A stretch of 55,200 nt of DNA from Sulfurovum sp. 16-42-52 (GCA_002281755.1 NCHB01000009.1:1-55200); one strand, 5' to 3'. Shown: positions 1 to 9,759, numbered from the stretch's first letter. A program made the numbers and translations. Notes: generated by a model from the sequence alone, not told the origin.

Positions 1-168
1 TGGTAAAAAATTATAACTTTTTGAAATCAGAATCAGCTTTTTTTCTTCGTTTTAACCCTTAATAACCCCTCTTTTTTACTAATCTGCAAGTGGCTCAAAC
101 TTTAACATTTTGTAAGATTGTTTTAATATTATAACATATATAATTGTTCAACAGACAAGGAAGAAAGA

Positions 169-1701
169 ATGTTTTTGAAAAAGAAATCGTCGCAATCGAC
201 TGTAAAAAATGTTGTTACTCTCAATCCCTATGTGAATAAAAGCTATGTCTATAAAAGCGATTCATTCCAACCCTTAAATAAGCCAACGTTTAACACTTCT
301 AATTTTGTCACATCTTATGTTAGAAATAAAGACATTATAACTACGGTAATTTATTTAAGCAGAAATATTCCTCAAGAAGATATCGCAGATATTATAGATA
401 TCAAAGCGTATGAGGAGCTGGGGCTTGATCAGGCAAACTCATACACTATCTCTTCGATAGAAGTTGAAAATGCAGGAGAAGAGAGAGAGTTTCATATCTT
501 TGTGGCAGAACCAGAAGCACTTGATACAATCTTCCTGCCCATCAAGCAAGAGACTAAATATATAGATCTGATTATACCTGCTCCATTGCTATACAAGTCA
601 CTGTATACAAAAGAAATACTTCCCAAAAACGGTACACAGTGTTTTGTCTATTTTACCCAAGATGATACCTTTGTTACGGTCTATCGAAATGGTGAATATA
701 TTTACTCCAAGTCAATCGAATTTTCTTTAGAACAGATTTATGAAAGATATTGTGCAGCAGTAGGTGAAAAGGTTGATGAAAAAGAATTTTATTCCGTGTT
801 GGAGTCTGAGGGATTAAAGACAAGCCACAGCGATTATCAACAACACTTCATGAAGATTTTTTCCGATGTGTTTATCACGATAAACGATATTATCATCTAT
901 GTAAAGAGAGCATTCAATTTAGATACGATTGACCAAATGTTCATAGGAAGTGAAAGAGGCCCGATGATTGGGCTTGATGAGTATAGCCAAAACTATTTAG
1001 GTCTGCACGCTTCAGAGTTAAATTTTAATTATCATATCGACAATGAAGAGTGGTATACCGATCAGTTACAGTACATGATGCTTTTGAGCTCTCTGCTTTA
1101 TATGGAAGATGAGACCTCTTTTGTAAATTTGACGATGTACCCGCGACCGCCCTCTTTTGTCAACAGGGCAAGTGGGCAGTTTATTATTTCAACCTTTGCT
1201 GCAGTCTCTTTGAGTTTGGCATATCCTTTGGTGTATCTTGTCGGCTCTTATATCAATGATGCAAAGATTTACGCTTTGACTATTGAGAATAATGCCTTAA
1301 CCGCAGAAGCCAATAAATATAAACAAATACTAGCCGAAAAGAAAAAAATAATTGATGGTCTGGATGGAAAGATTAAGATCCTAACAGATAGATATAATCA
1401 AAAAACCAAAACCCTGACTTCTATTTACGACAAAAAAGTAAATTATCGTCTTAAGTCTGAAATATTTCATACAGTCGCTGAGGATCTTGGAAAATATGAA
1501 GTCTATGTCGATATGTTAAAAAGTGATAACGATACGATATCAATGTCTCTTGTGAGTTCAGATGATAGAAAATTCACTGAAGTCATTAAGTATATGTCAG
1601 AAGTGCATTTTGACAATATAGCGGCAATAGATATTCAAAGAATTGAAAAAGACCCCACCGGAAACTACTACAAAGGTCTACTAAAGGTTGAATTGAAATG
1701 A
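169..1701 (+). CDS. MSHA-type pilus biogenesis protein, PilM/PilN-like fusion (MshI-like)
   Basis: Probable inner-membrane assembly protein of a type IV/MSHA-like pilus. The 510-residue protein has a soluble N-terminal half of about 335 residues, one membrane segment at about residues 338-362, a Lys/Asp-rich coiled-coil stretch (about 370-420) and a small C-terminal periplasmic domain. This is the shape expected if a cytoplasmic PilM-like part were fused to a PilN-like part, as in MshI. I see no clear actin-fold ATP motifs, so the PilM assignment rests on position and architecture. The ATG is preceded by AAGGAAG at 157-163. It is the first gene of an eight-gene operon and its stop overlaps the next start in ATGA. 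Function is inferred mainly from the secretin and GspE/GspF genes downstream. Confidence 0.6.
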   Translation: MFLKKKSSQSTVKNVVTLNPYVNKSYVYKSDSFQPLNKPTFNTSNFVTSYVRNKDIITTVIYLSRNIPQEDIADIIDIKAYEELGLDQANSYTISSIEVENAGEEREFHIFVAEPEALDTIFLPIKQETKYIDLIIPAPLLYKSLYTKEILPKNGTQCFVYFTQDDTFVTVYRNGEYIYSKSIEFSLEQIYERYCAAVGEKVDEKEFYSVLESEGLKTSHSDYQQHFMKIFSDVFITINDIIIYVKRAFNLDTIDQMFIGSERGPMIGLDEYSQNYLGLHASELNFNYHIDNEEWYTDQLQYMMLLSSLLYMEDETSFVNLTMYPRPPSFVNRASGQFIISTFAAVSLSLAYPLVYLVGSYINDAKIYALTIENNALTAEANKYKQILAEKKKIIDGLDGKIKILTDRYNQKTKTLTSIYDKKVNYRLKSEIFHTVAEDLGKYEVYVDMLKSDNDTISMSLVSSDDRKFTEVIKYMSEVHFDNIAAIDIQRIEKDPTGNYYKGLLKVELK

Positions 1702-2351
1702 AATATTTAGAAGATAAACTTGAAGCGTTAGATATCTATTTTGCTCCCAAAAAAGAGAGTGAAAAATGGTTGATTATTTTGGGCATTGCTGGATTTATTG
1801 CGTATATCGGATATGATTTTTTACTTCCTTATACTGAGGATTTGTATAATAAAAGTGAAAGCAGTAAAAAAAGTATAGAAAAAAGTATTGTAGATAACAC
1901 TACCTATCTTAATTCGATTACTGTTGGTGGGAACCGGGAGTACTATATCACTAAATATGACAAAGATATTGCAGATAAAAATAACAATATTGTAAATCTT
2001 AATGATAAAATTAAATTCATAGATACCAGTTTGGAAAAATTGTCTGATATGTTATTTAACAAAAAAAGCTGGTCAATATTCTTAAATTCAATTACTAGTA
2101 AAGCAGAAGTTCAAAATGTGCATTTGCAATATATAGCCAATAAATATGTTGATAACAATGGTAGTTTTGGGCATGTGCTTGAAATAGGTATTGGGTGTAA
2201 AGGCGAATACAAAAATACCATCAAGTTTATCAATGAGCTTGAACAGAATGTTTTGGTAACAGATGTATTTAAGACAGAATTTATCCCAGATACGAATTCG
2301 TCTGACGTTCTTACCGATATTCATATTTCAGTATGGGGGATCAATCACTAA
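1698..2351 (+). CDS. MSHA-type pilus biogenesis protein, PilO-like (MshJ-like)
   Basis: Bitopic inner-membrane protein of 217 residues: a short cytoplasmic N-terminus, one membrane helix at about residues 24-44, a charged coiled coil (about 50-115) and a C-terminal globular part. That order is typical of PilO/GspM-type alignment-complex proteins, which connect the inner-membrane platform to the secretin. No catalytic motif is visible. It overlaps the preceding gene by four bases, which suggests translational coupling, and its TAA overlaps the next ATG by one base. The sequence itself is poorly conserved, so the identification depends on size, topology and operon position. Confidence 0.55.
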   Translation: MKYLEDKLEALDIYFAPKKESEKWLIILGIAGFIAYIGYDFLLPYTEDLYNKSESSKKSIEKSIVDNTTYLNSITVGGNREYYITKYDKDIADKNNNIVNLNDKIKFIDTSLEKLSDMLFNKKSWSIFLNSITSKAEVQNVHLQYIANKYVDNNGSFGHVLEIGIGCKGEYKNTIKFINELEQNVLVTDVFKTEFIPDTNSSDVLTDIHISVWGINH

Positions 2352-2755
2352 TGAAAAAGTTATTTATGGGAGTGTTCCTAATTTCTGTATCAGTCAATGC
2401 AAATATCTCTGTTGGACAAATAGAAGAGATGGTAGTGAAAATACACAAACAAAGAGAGGGTGTCCAATTAAAAACATTGGAAAGCACGCAAAATCCCTTT
2501 ATACGGTTACAGCAAGAAGATAATGCGACAACATTTGTAGCCTCGTCCCAAGAAGAAGAAAAATTGGATCTCAATGCCATTGTGAATGGAAAAGCATATA
2601 TCAACGAAGGATGGAGGAGTCTTGATGACGTTATTATGGGCTATACATTAAAATACATAGGTAAAAGCGGTGTGGTACTTAGAAATGGAAATCACATTAA
2701 AAAATTATATCTTAATGAGAAAAAAGATAACTTCATCACATTAGAAGAAAGGTAA
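2351..2755 (+). CDS. MSHA-type pilus biogenesis protein, PilP-like (MshK-like)
   Basis: Small exported protein of 134 residues. I chose the ATG inside TAATG at 2351 because it gives a clean signal peptide (MKKLFMGVFLISVSVNA) directly at the N-terminus; an upstream in-frame ATG at 2333 would put a hydrophilic extension in front. The C-terminal half contains a small beta-rich segment (about residues 75-125, with I-NEGW and L-LNE) like the HR domain of PilP/GspC proteins that bind the secretin. It sits between the PilO-like gene and the secretin gene, as pilP/mshK does in other clusters. Identification is from context and shape. Confidence 0.5.
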   Translation: MKKLFMGVFLISVSVNANISVGQIEEMVVKIHKQREGVQLKTLESTQNPFIRLQQEDNATTFVASSQEEEKLDLNAIVNGKAYINEGWRSLDDVIMGYTLKYIGKSGVVLRNGNHIKKLYLNEKKDNFITLEER

Positions 2756-2759
2756 TAGA

Positions 2760-4364
2760 ATGAAAAAAGTACATACACCCCGAATCAAGTTGCTTGTCAT
2801 TTTGACGATGCTTATGGGTTTTGGTAGCACATTGATGGCAAATAATTGTTCTTCGAAACTATTTTCTGTCACGATTGACAGTAAATTGACCATTGGAGAT
2901 GTAATTGATAATCTTGCGGACACCTGTGGATTAACCGTAGTGGTCAATGATGATGCAGCAAAATTGAGGATGAATAAAAAACTCTATTATGTGAAATTAA
3001 AAAACAGCACGCTTAATGGGTTTTTGAATACGATACTAAAAGATAATGATTTAAATTATACTTTGAATGGAAATAAACTTAAAATTTCTTACCTCATTAC
3101 ACGTACCTTTCGTATTCACTATATTTCTGGACAGCGAACTGGAAAAAGTACGGCAAACGTAACGATAGCCAGCTCAAGTAATTCAGCTGCTGGAGGCGCT
3201 GCAGGAGGTGCTGCTGGTGGTGGAGGTGCTGGAGGTGATAATAGCAACCTTTCTAAAACAGGTATTATGATAGAAAATACGGATGAATTTCAGTTTTGGA
3301 AAACGGTTGAGACGGAGGTGCAGCGTATCTTGATTGGTGCAGCCGATGGGAGTACGCACTATACAAAATCAGGTGATACATGGACGGGCCCAGATGGGAA
3401 AGTGTGGGAATATAATCCTTTGGCACCAATTATTAACCCGGAAGCGGGTATGGTCACTGTTACAGGTACAGATAGACAAATCAATAGAGTCGCTCGATAT
3501 ATCCATACCTTGACTTCACAATTGAAATCACAAGTTATCATAGATGTGAGAATCCTTAGTGTTTCATTTGATGACAGTTCTACTACGGGTGTTGACTGGT
3601 CTCAACTTTATACTTTACAAAACGTTACGGTAAACTCTCTTAGGGTGGCACAAAAAAATGTTGATACCTACACCTTTGATAATTTGAAGGGAATTACCCA
3701 AGCAACATTTGAAGAGGGTGCACAGCCTGAGGGAGCAAAAGTCATTAGTACAACGGGGAGTACAAAGGTAACTGAAATTGTTAAATTCCTCTCTACACAA
3801 GGAGACGTGAAGTCAGTTTCAAGCCCACGTGTTATGACACTCAATAATCAACCTGCACTGATAAGTGTAGGTAAAGAGCTGTTTTATAAAATAAAGTCTT
3901 CCAGTACAGCAAGTTCTGGCGGAGGTGCTGTTGCGGCAGAAGGTGAATTGGTTGATTCAGTTTTTGCCGGTATTTTGTTAGATATTACTCCGGAGATTGA
4001 TGATAATGGTATGATTACCCTTAAAATAAATCCATCCGTTTCAGAAACAGTGGACACCGTAACACCTGAAGCAGGGATCAGAACTATCCCGCCTGATTTG
4101 GTGAGAAGACAAATTGCTTCAGTCATCAAGGTAAAAGATGGACAACATGCGATATTGGGTGGTTTGATTTCAAGCCAAACAGGATTTAAAGATAATGAAG
4201 TACCTTTGTTGGGTGAAATGCCACTTGTGGGAAGTTTGTTTAAGAGACAAGAGAAAATCAATAAAGTGGAAGAGTTGGTATTTATCTTAACGCCGCATAT
4301 AGTCACAAACGGAAAGTCTGTATCGTTAGATGATTTAGGGTATACAAAGCTTAATGAAAAGTAG
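2760..4364 (+). CDS. mshL: Secretin of MSHA/type II-like pilus system
   Basis: Outer-membrane secretin of 534 residues that forms the pore through which the pilus passes. A signal peptide occupies about residues 1-28. A secretin/TonB short N-terminal-type domain lies at about 35-110, followed by a Gly/Ala/Ser-rich linker (about 138-163), an N1-like domain (about 225-260) and the secretin core (about 330-520). Core hallmarks are VSSPRVMTLNNQPA, VPLLGEMPLVGSLF and EELVFILTPHIV, which match the GspD/PilQ/MshL family closely. Length fits MshL rather than the longer PilQ or GspD. It is the most securely identified member of the operon. The gene overlaps the next one by 11 bases. Confidence 0.92.
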   Translation: MKKVHTPRIKLLVILTMLMGFGSTLMANNCSSKLFSVTIDSKLTIGDVIDNLADTCGLTVVVNDDAAKLRMNKKLYYVKLKNSTLNGFLNTILKDNDLNYTLNGNKLKISYLITRTFRIHYISGQRTGKSTANVTIASSSNSAAGGAAGGAAGGGGAGGDNSNLSKTGIMIENTDEFQFWKTVETEVQRILIGAADGSTHYTKSGDTWTGPDGKVWEYNPLAPIINPEAGMVTVTGTDRQINRVARYIHTLTSQLKSQVIIDVRILSVSFDDSSTTGVDWSQLYTLQNVTVNSLRVAQKNVDTYTFDNLKGITQATFEEGAQPEGAKVISTTGSTKVTEIVKFLSTQGDVKSVSSPRVMTLNNQPALISVGKELFYKIKSSSTASSGGGAVAAEGELVDSVFAGILLDITPEIDDNGMITLKINPSVSETVDTVTPEAGIRTIPPDLVRRQIASVIKVKDGQHAILGGLISSQTGFKDNEVPLLGEMPLVGSLFKRQEKINKVEELVFILTPHIVTNGKSVSLDDLGYTKLNEK

Positions 4365-5166
4365 ATATACCGCTGCCAAAAATGTATTTGTTGATTCTGT
4401 CGATATAGAGGACTATATCGAACTTGAATCTTCAGTAACGGCCTATCAACAGCTTGAACACAGCATTGAGAAACCGTTAAAGATGATTTTGCTTTTTGGT
4501 AGACCCGGTACAGGAAAAAGTATCTTACTTAACCGCATTGCGCAAAAATTAAAACACAACAAAGAAATACATTATTTTGACACTCCGACTATCAGTGAAA
4601 AAGAATTTTTTTATAAATTGTTTAAAGTTCTAACCAAAAAAGATTTGCCCGCCAATACAGAAGTCAATTTCTCTGCATTGGTTGATTTTTGCAAAACCCT
4701 AAGAGGTAAAAGAGAAATCATTATTTTATTGGATGAAGCCCAGATGTACGGTCCTGAAATGATGGAAAAAATCAGACTGCTTTCAGACAGTAGAGCGGTA
4801 AAATTTGTCGTTTCTCTTCATAAGACTGATGATGAAGACTTGATTGCAAAAGAACATTTTCAGTCACGTATATGGGAAGTAATTGAACTCAAAAATGCCA
4901 CACCGCAAGATCAGGCAGAGTATATACATAAAAAACTTTTAAAGAAAAATCTTTTCGAAATAGCCAATAGTATTAAAGAGAAGAATATGAAACTGATTCA
5001 TCAATTTAGTAATGGGAACTACCGAGAGTGTAATAAACTGATGTTTACAATTTTTGAAATATGTCAATATTATGATGAAAATGAACCAAGTAAAATCAAC
5101 TATGCACAGCTTCCGCAAAAAATTATTGAAATGTCGGCATTGAAATTGGGATATATTCATGTATGA
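4354..5166 (+). CDS. ExeA/MshM-like AAA ATPase
   Basis: Cytoplasmic AAA ATPase of 270 residues. A Walker A motif (GRPGTGKS, about residues 46-53) and a Walker B (IIILLDEAQ, about 122-130) are clear, followed by a short C-terminal helical region. ExeA/MshM-type ATPases help secretin assembly or peptidoglycan passage in type II secretion and MSHA systems. Unlike ExeA it has no transmembrane segment and no peptidoglycan-binding domain after the ATPase, which agrees with the MshM type. It starts within the end of the secretin gene and overlaps the next gene by 8 bases, so tight co-translation is likely. Confidence 0.75.
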   Translation: MKSRYTAAKNVFVDSVDIEDYIELESSVTAYQQLEHSIEKPLKMILLFGRPGTGKSILLNRIAQKLKHNKEIHYFDTPTISEKEFFYKLFKVLTKKDLPANTEVNFSALVDFCKTLRGKREIIILLDEAQMYGPEMMEKIRLLSDSRAVKFVVSLHKTDDEDLIAKEHFQSRIWEVIELKNATPQDQAEYIHKKLLKKNLFEIANSIKEKNMKLIHQFSNGNYRECNKLMFTIFEICQYYDENEPSKINYAQLPQKIIEMSALKLGYIHV

Positions 5167-5878
5167 CATCAAGCCCTTGGAAGAAGAATGGAAAAAATAC
5201 CGAAATAAAAAGTTAAGACCTTGGTATATTTTAAGTATTGTCTTAACACTGCTTATCACTTTGATTGTTCTTTTTTGGGGTAATGGCAATGCAGATAGAA
5301 TTTTAAATTCTATCACTCACTCTTTTTCTGTATTGAAACAAGAAGAGAATAAAGTTAAAAAGTCAAAGGAGCATGAAGTCAAGAGTTCAGTCTTGGTTGA
5401 TTCTGCCCTTATGGGGTTGGAAATCAAAGAACCAGTAAAAAAAACTATAGAAGAAGAGAGTGAAAAGCCTTCTGATATACTCGTCGATGTACCTATTCTT
5501 GAAGAGGGAGAGGAAGTTGTGGAGCAAGAGGTTCCGCAGGTGAGACAAAAAATCCATTTAGATATTGTGGAGACTACCGGCCCGACAGCTTATGCAGATG
5601 TTGAGAAGCGTTTTTTACAAACACGTGATATTGATGATGCTCTATTTCTAGCCAACAGCTACTTTAATAAAGGTAACTATAAAAAAGCAGAGTATTGGTC
5701 TATGCAGGCCAATAAACTAGATGGTGAAACAGAGGAAAGTTTATTGATTTTTGTAAAATCGAAAATCAAATTAGGATATAAAAATGAAGGAATTTCGATC
5801 TTAACATCGTATGTTGAAAGATCAAATTCTGAAGAAGCAAAGAAATTGTTACAGCAAATTAAAAGCGGTAAATTTTAA
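5159..5878 (+). CDS. TPR-containing membrane protein (MshN-like)
   Basis: Bitopic protein of 239 residues with one membrane helix at about residues 20-40, a long acidic/lysine-rich linker (about 60-135) and a C-terminal region with two tetratricopeptide-like helical pairs (NSYFNKGNYKKAEYWSMQA is typical TPR). MshN-type proteins have this layout and are encoded at the same place in MSHA clusters, between the ExeA-like ATPase and the GspE-type ATPase. Its role is presumably scaffolding in the assembly complex. It overlaps the upstream ATPase gene by 8 bases and is followed by a 54-base gap. Confidence 0.55.
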   Translation: MYDIKPLEEEWKKYRNKKLRPWYILSIVLTLLITLIVLFWGNGNADRILNSITHSFSVLKQEENKVKKSKEHEVKSSVLVDSALMGLEIKEPVKKTIEEESEKPSDILVDVPILEEGEEVVEQEVPQVRQKIHLDIVETTGPTAYADVEKRFLQTRDIDDALFLANSYFNKGNYKKAEYWSMQANKLDGETEESLLIFVKSKIKLGYKNEGISILTSYVERSNSEEAKKLLQQIKSGKF

Positions 5879-5932
5879 AATCAATCACGTATTTAATGTT
5901 ATACTTTAAGAGTTAGATGAAAGGGTGTTAAA

Positions 5933-7669
5933 ATGGTTAAACTCATTGAAATTATGCTTGAAGAAAATCTCATTACAAAAGATGCCATTTCTGCATTGGT
6001 AAAAAGCCGACCACCTAAAAAGATATCTTTTGCAAACTTGTTAGCAGAAAAGATGATTGATTTGGAAACAGTTGAAACTTTTTTGGCTAAAAAGATTAGA
6101 CAGGGAGTGATTACACTTTCTCATCTTGAAAAGATTGAGGGTATCAATATTATCCCGATTATTGAAAAAGTAGCATCAGAACTACATATTGAATATATTG
6201 ATTTGGATAATATTGAAATTGATATGAATCTCTTTTCAAAAGTCTCCTATGCACAGTTGATTAAATATAATATTATTCCCATATCAGAAAATGATCTTAA
6301 TGTGCTTATTGTTTTTGATGATCCGTTGGATATGGCAGCACAAGATTCCATACAAAGACTTTTTCCCAAAAAACCAATAAGAATAGCCATCTCTAAACCA
6401 CAGCAGATTAATCAGTACTTACAGCGCCTTGAGATCAATGAGAGTATCAAGGGATTAGTCTCTGATATTCGTAAGGATTTGAGACAGGAGGGTAAAGTAG
6501 ATGAAAAAGATGAGTCTCCAGCAGTTCTCAAACTGATTGATGTTATCTTAAAATCAGCTATTTTTGCCGGCGCGAGTGATATCCATATTGAAGCGATGGA
6601 GATAAGTTGTATTGTTAGAGTAAGGGTGGATGGTATATTGCGTCAAAGTTTTACTTTTGATAAAGATATCTTTAATCCTCTGGCTTCAAGAATGAAATTG
6701 CTCTCTAACTTGGATATTGCTGAAAAAAGAAAACCTCAAGATGGAAGATTTTCGGCAACTGTATCCAAAAAAGAGTTTGACTTTAGGGTTTCTACGCTTC
6801 CGACCATTTTTGGAGAGTCTATTGTTCTTCGTATTTTAGATAAAACCAAAGCGATGATTAGACTTGAAGATGCGGGTATGAGTAAGTTTTGTTACGACAG
6901 ATTTTCTGAAGCCATTAAAGTGCCTTACGGGATTGTATTGGTAACAGGTCCAACAGGTTCCGGTAAGACCACCACGCTTTATGGTGCACTCAATGCCATT
7001 AAAGACATTAAAGACAAAATTATAACCGTAGAAGACCCTGTAGAGTATCAAATGGCTGGTTTGCAGCAAGTCAATGTTAAAGCAAGTATCGGACTTAGTT
7101 TTTCTGATGCATTACGCTCCATACTTAGACAAGACCCTGATAAGATTATGATCGGGGAGATTAGAGATAAAGAGACCTTGCGTATTGCTATCCAAGCTGC
7201 ACTTACAGGACACCTTGTACTTTCTACACTTCACACCAATGATGCTATCTCTGCTGTGACAAGAATTTTGGATATGGGTATAGAAGAGTATTTGGTTAGT
7301 GGCGCATTGGTCGCGATACAGGCACAGAGACTTGTACGTAAAATCTGTGTGCATTGCAAAAAAGAGACAGTGCTTGATCCTATACTGAGAAAATCTGTTG
7401 AGCAGTATTTGCCTGAAAATCCTATTTTTTATGTCGGTGAGGGATGCAAAGAGTGTGGACATAGCGGGTATGCCGGTAGAGAGATGATCTCGGAAGTATT
7501 GAGCGTCACTGAACCGCTTTCGCGAATGATTGCAAGCGGTGCATCCAAAGAAGAGTTGACAAAACAGGCAATGGAAGAGGGATTTGTCACCATGTTCGAA
7601 GATGGTGTCCATAAAGCACTTGAAGGTAAAACGACGATTGCAGAAATTTACAGAGTAGCGAGATTATAA
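5933..7669 (+). CDS. mshE: GspE/PilB-type assembly ATPase (MshE-like)
   Basis: Hexameric ATPase of 578 residues that powers pilus or pseudopilus assembly at the inner membrane. An N-terminal MshEN/T2SSE-N region covers roughly residues 1-170. The ATPase core follows, with an Asp box (near ASDIHIEA), Walker A GPTGSGKTTT (about 339-348), Walker B LRQDPDKIMIGEIRD and a His box (GHLVLSTLHTND). A tetracysteine zinc site (CVHC ... CKEC) lies near residues 475-510, as in GspE/PilB and not in PilT. All catalytic motifs look intact. GAAAGGG-type ribosome binding is seen just upstream of the ATG. It is followed at 1 base by the platform protein gene. Confidence 0.93.
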   Translation: MVKLIEIMLEENLITKDAISALVKSRPPKKISFANLLAEKMIDLETVETFLAKKIRQGVITLSHLEKIEGINIIPIIEKVASELHIEYIDLDNIEIDMNLFSKVSYAQLIKYNIIPISENDLNVLIVFDDPLDMAAQDSIQRLFPKKPIRIAISKPQQINQYLQRLEINESIKGLVSDIRKDLRQEGKVDEKDESPAVLKLIDVILKSAIFAGASDIHIEAMEISCIVRVRVDGILRQSFTFDKDIFNPLASRMKLLSNLDIAEKRKPQDGRFSATVSKKEFDFRVSTLPTIFGESIVLRILDKTKAMIRLEDAGMSKFCYDRFSEAIKVPYGIVLVTGPTGSGKTTTLYGALNAIKDIKDKIITVEDPVEYQMAGLQQVNVKASIGLSFSDALRSILRQDPDKIMIGEIRDKETLRIAIQAALTGHLVLSTLHTNDAISAVTRILDMGIEEYLVSGALVAIQAQRLVRKICVHCKKETVLDPILRKSVEQYLPENPIFYVGEGCKECGHSGYAGREMISEVLSVTEPLSRMIASGASKEELTKQAMEEGFVTMFEDGVHKALEGKTTIAEIYRVARL

Positions 7670-7670
7670 G

Positions 7671-8915
7671 ATGAAATATTTTAATGTAACCGTGATGGAA
7701 AAGGGTAAAAAAAGACTAGAGCTTCTCAAAGCCAATAACAAAATGGCAGCAGTCAACCTTGCCAAACAAAAGTTTCCCGCTACAATGGTCATGAAAGCAG
7801 TGGAGACTTCTGCACCGCTTGAAGACAGTATCTCGGAGCTATTTTCTGGCTTGAAAAAGTCCATGAAATCAAAAATACCGATTAATGATAAAATTTCTAC
7901 AATTAGACAGATAGCCGTTATGACAGATGCAGGTATTCCGATCAATGATACTTTGGCTGAAGTCTCAGAAAATACTGAAAATGCACAGCTCAAAGCGATT
8001 TTTGCCAATATCAACGCAGACATCAACGCGGGTAACAGTATCGCATCAGCTATGGAGCCCTATACTGAAGAGTTTGGACATGTCGCACTTGCCATGACCA
8101 ATCTTGGAGAGAGAACGGGTAATCTTTCTGAATCTTACCACAAACTTGCAGACATCCTTGAAAACATACGAAACAATACCGCAAAATTCAAAAAAGCAAT
8201 CCGAACACCGTTAATTACACTGGCGGCAATGGGGATAGCATTTACGATTTTGATTATGGTAGTTGTACCAAAATTTAAAGATATATTTGATAAATTTAAA
8301 ACAGATTTACCTATACCAACACAAATCCTATTGAAGCTTGAATGGGCATTTAGTAACTATGGAATACTGATACTTGGATTATTGATTGGGTTTATTTTTA
8401 CGGTCAAGTATTTGTATAATCATAATGCGGAGTTTAAATACCGCATGGATCAGATGATGATCCATCCAAAGTTTTATTTGATCAATAAAGCGGTTTTTCT
8501 CTCTACGATGCATAAATACAACCTAGTCTTTGGTGAATTGGTTAAGTCGGGTATCCCTGTATCTGAGGCTCTGGAGACAGCAGTAGGGATGGTTGATAAT
8601 GCGGCTATCAAAGAAAAACTTTTAACGGTCAATGCAAATATAGGTCGTGGTATGAACTTGGCTGAAGCTTTTCGCATAACAGGACTGTATGAAAATATGC
8701 TACTTCAAATGATCAAAGCCGGTGAGGCTGGTGGTCAGCTTGATGCCATGCTGGATAAGGTAACTAACTATTATGATATGGAATTTCAGGATTTAATTGA
8801 TAACCTATCTACCTATATTGAGCCTATTATGATGTTTTTTATTGCCGGATTGGTATTATTGATGGCACTGGGGATTTTTATGCCTATGTGGGATCTTGGA
8901 AAAGCGGTAAAATAA
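7671..8915 (+). CDS. mshG: GspF/PilC-type inner-membrane platform protein (MshG-like)
   Basis: Inner-membrane platform protein of 414 residues on which the GspE-type ATPase acts. Two tandem T2SF domains are visible, one near residues 75-200 (with GNSIASAME and ALTNLGERTGNL-like segments) and one near 280-400 (SGIPVSEALE, MIKAGEAGGQLD), with three membrane helices near 180-200, 225-250 and 385-405. Length and repeat structure match GspF/PilC. It ends the operon; a strong inverted repeat follows before the convergent kdsB gene. No prepilin, prepilin peptidase or retraction ATPase gene follows it in this window. Confidence 0.92.
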   Translation: MKYFNVTVMEKGKKRLELLKANNKMAAVNLAKQKFPATMVMKAVETSAPLEDSISELFSGLKKSMKSKIPINDKISTIRQIAVMTDAGIPINDTLAEVSENTENAQLKAIFANINADINAGNSIASAMEPYTEEFGHVALAMTNLGERTGNLSESYHKLADILENIRNNTAKFKKAIRTPLITLAAMGIAFTILIMVVVPKFKDIFDKFKTDLPIPTQILLKLEWAFSNYGILILGLLIGFIFTVKYLYNHNAEFKYRMDQMMIHPKFYLINKAVFLSTMHKYNLVFGELVKSGIPVSEALETAVGMVDNAAIKEKLLTVNANIGRGMNLAEAFRITGLYENMLLQMIKAGEAGGQLDAMLDKVTNYYDMEFQDLIDNLSTYIEPIMMFFIAGLVLLMALGIFMPMWDLGKAVK

Positions 8916-8926
8916 GCAAATTTAAA

Positions 8927-8954
8927 GTGCACAGAGAATATGTTTTCTGTGCAC
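8927..8954. terminator. Inverted repeat between convergent mshG and kdsB
   Basis: A 9-bp perfect stem (GTGCACAGA / TCTGTGCAC) with a 10-base loop lies between the two convergent stop codons, and can be lengthened by one G-U and two A-U pairs into the loop. Further flanking CAAATT/AATTTG can extend the arms around a bulge. It lacks a long T run, so it is a probable bidirectional terminator by position, not by a textbook pattern. Confidence 0.6.
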
Positions 8955-8961
8955 AATTTGA

Positions 8962-9681
8962 CTAAAGTCGGTGATGTTTAATTGCTTTTTCTAAATCTTC
9001 CACGGTATCAATCCCAAAACTTTCCGTTTTTACCTCTGTCATAGCAATCTTGTAGCCATAATAGAGTGCTCTGAGCTGCTCTAGTTTTTCTATCTCTTCA
9101 AGTGGTGCCGGAGAAAGTGTACAGAAGTTTTGCAATGATTTGACTGTGAAGCCATAAATGCCCAAATGCCCTTTATAGGTGTTGAAATGATGGTCTCTTG
9201 GGTAGGGGATTTTGGCTCTTGAAAAATAGAGTGCATGGGTGTCACTGCTTGTGACCACTTTAACGATATTGGGGTCATCGGCTTCTGGGTTTGATATCAG
9301 TTTGTAACAAGAGTTCATCATAATCGACCCATCACCACTGTTTTTCTTTGTTAAGTCATAGATTGCTCGTACAACATTGGATTCAATAAAAGGCTCATCC
9401 GCTTGTACATTGATGATGATTTCGTCCTCAGCCAAATCTAATTTTTGTGCTGCTTCATAAATGCGGTCTGTACCGCTTTGATGTGACGATGAAGTAAGCA
9501 CGGCCTGTATACCATGTTCAGTAGCTATTTGAAGTACTTCCTCTGAATCTGTAGCAATTACAACACGGTCTATCGCTTCTACTGCTTTTGCCGTGCGTAT
9601 CACCATGGGCATCCCGCCAATATCCGCTAAAACTTTGTTTGGGAAACGACTTGAGCCGATGCGTGCAGGGATGATAATCAT
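8962..9681 (-). CDS. kdsB: 3-deoxy-manno-octulosonate cytidylyltransferase (CMP-KDO synthetase)
   Basis: Activates KDO with CTP to give CMP-KDO for lipopolysaccharide inner-core synthesis in the cytoplasm. The 239-residue protein begins with the nucleotidyltransferase signature IIPARIGSSRFPNK (residues 3-16) and has NVQADEPFI (about 90-98), both diagnostic of KdsB. Length is normal for the family (about 240-250). It is transcribed toward the pilus operon and diverges from hemH, with only about 78 bases between the two start codons, so their promoters lie close together there. Nothing looks broken. Confidence 0.95.
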   Translation of the reverse strand: MIIIPARIGSSRFPNKVLADIGGMPMVIRTAKAVEAIDRVVIATDSEEVLQIATEHGIQAVLTSSSHQSGTDRIYEAAQKLDLAEDEIIINVQADEPFIESNVVRAIYDLTKKNSGDGSIMMNSCYKLISNPEADDPNIVKVVTSSDTHALYFSRAKIPYPRDHHFNTYKGHLGIYGFTVKSLQNFCTLSPAPLEEIEKLEQLRALYYGYKIAMTEVKTESFGIDTVEDLEKAIKHHRL

Positions 9682-9759
9682 GATTTAACCTTTATTTTGT
9701 ATTCAACTAATTTTACACTTTCTATGTTAAGATACACCACTTTAAATCGAAGGGATATC

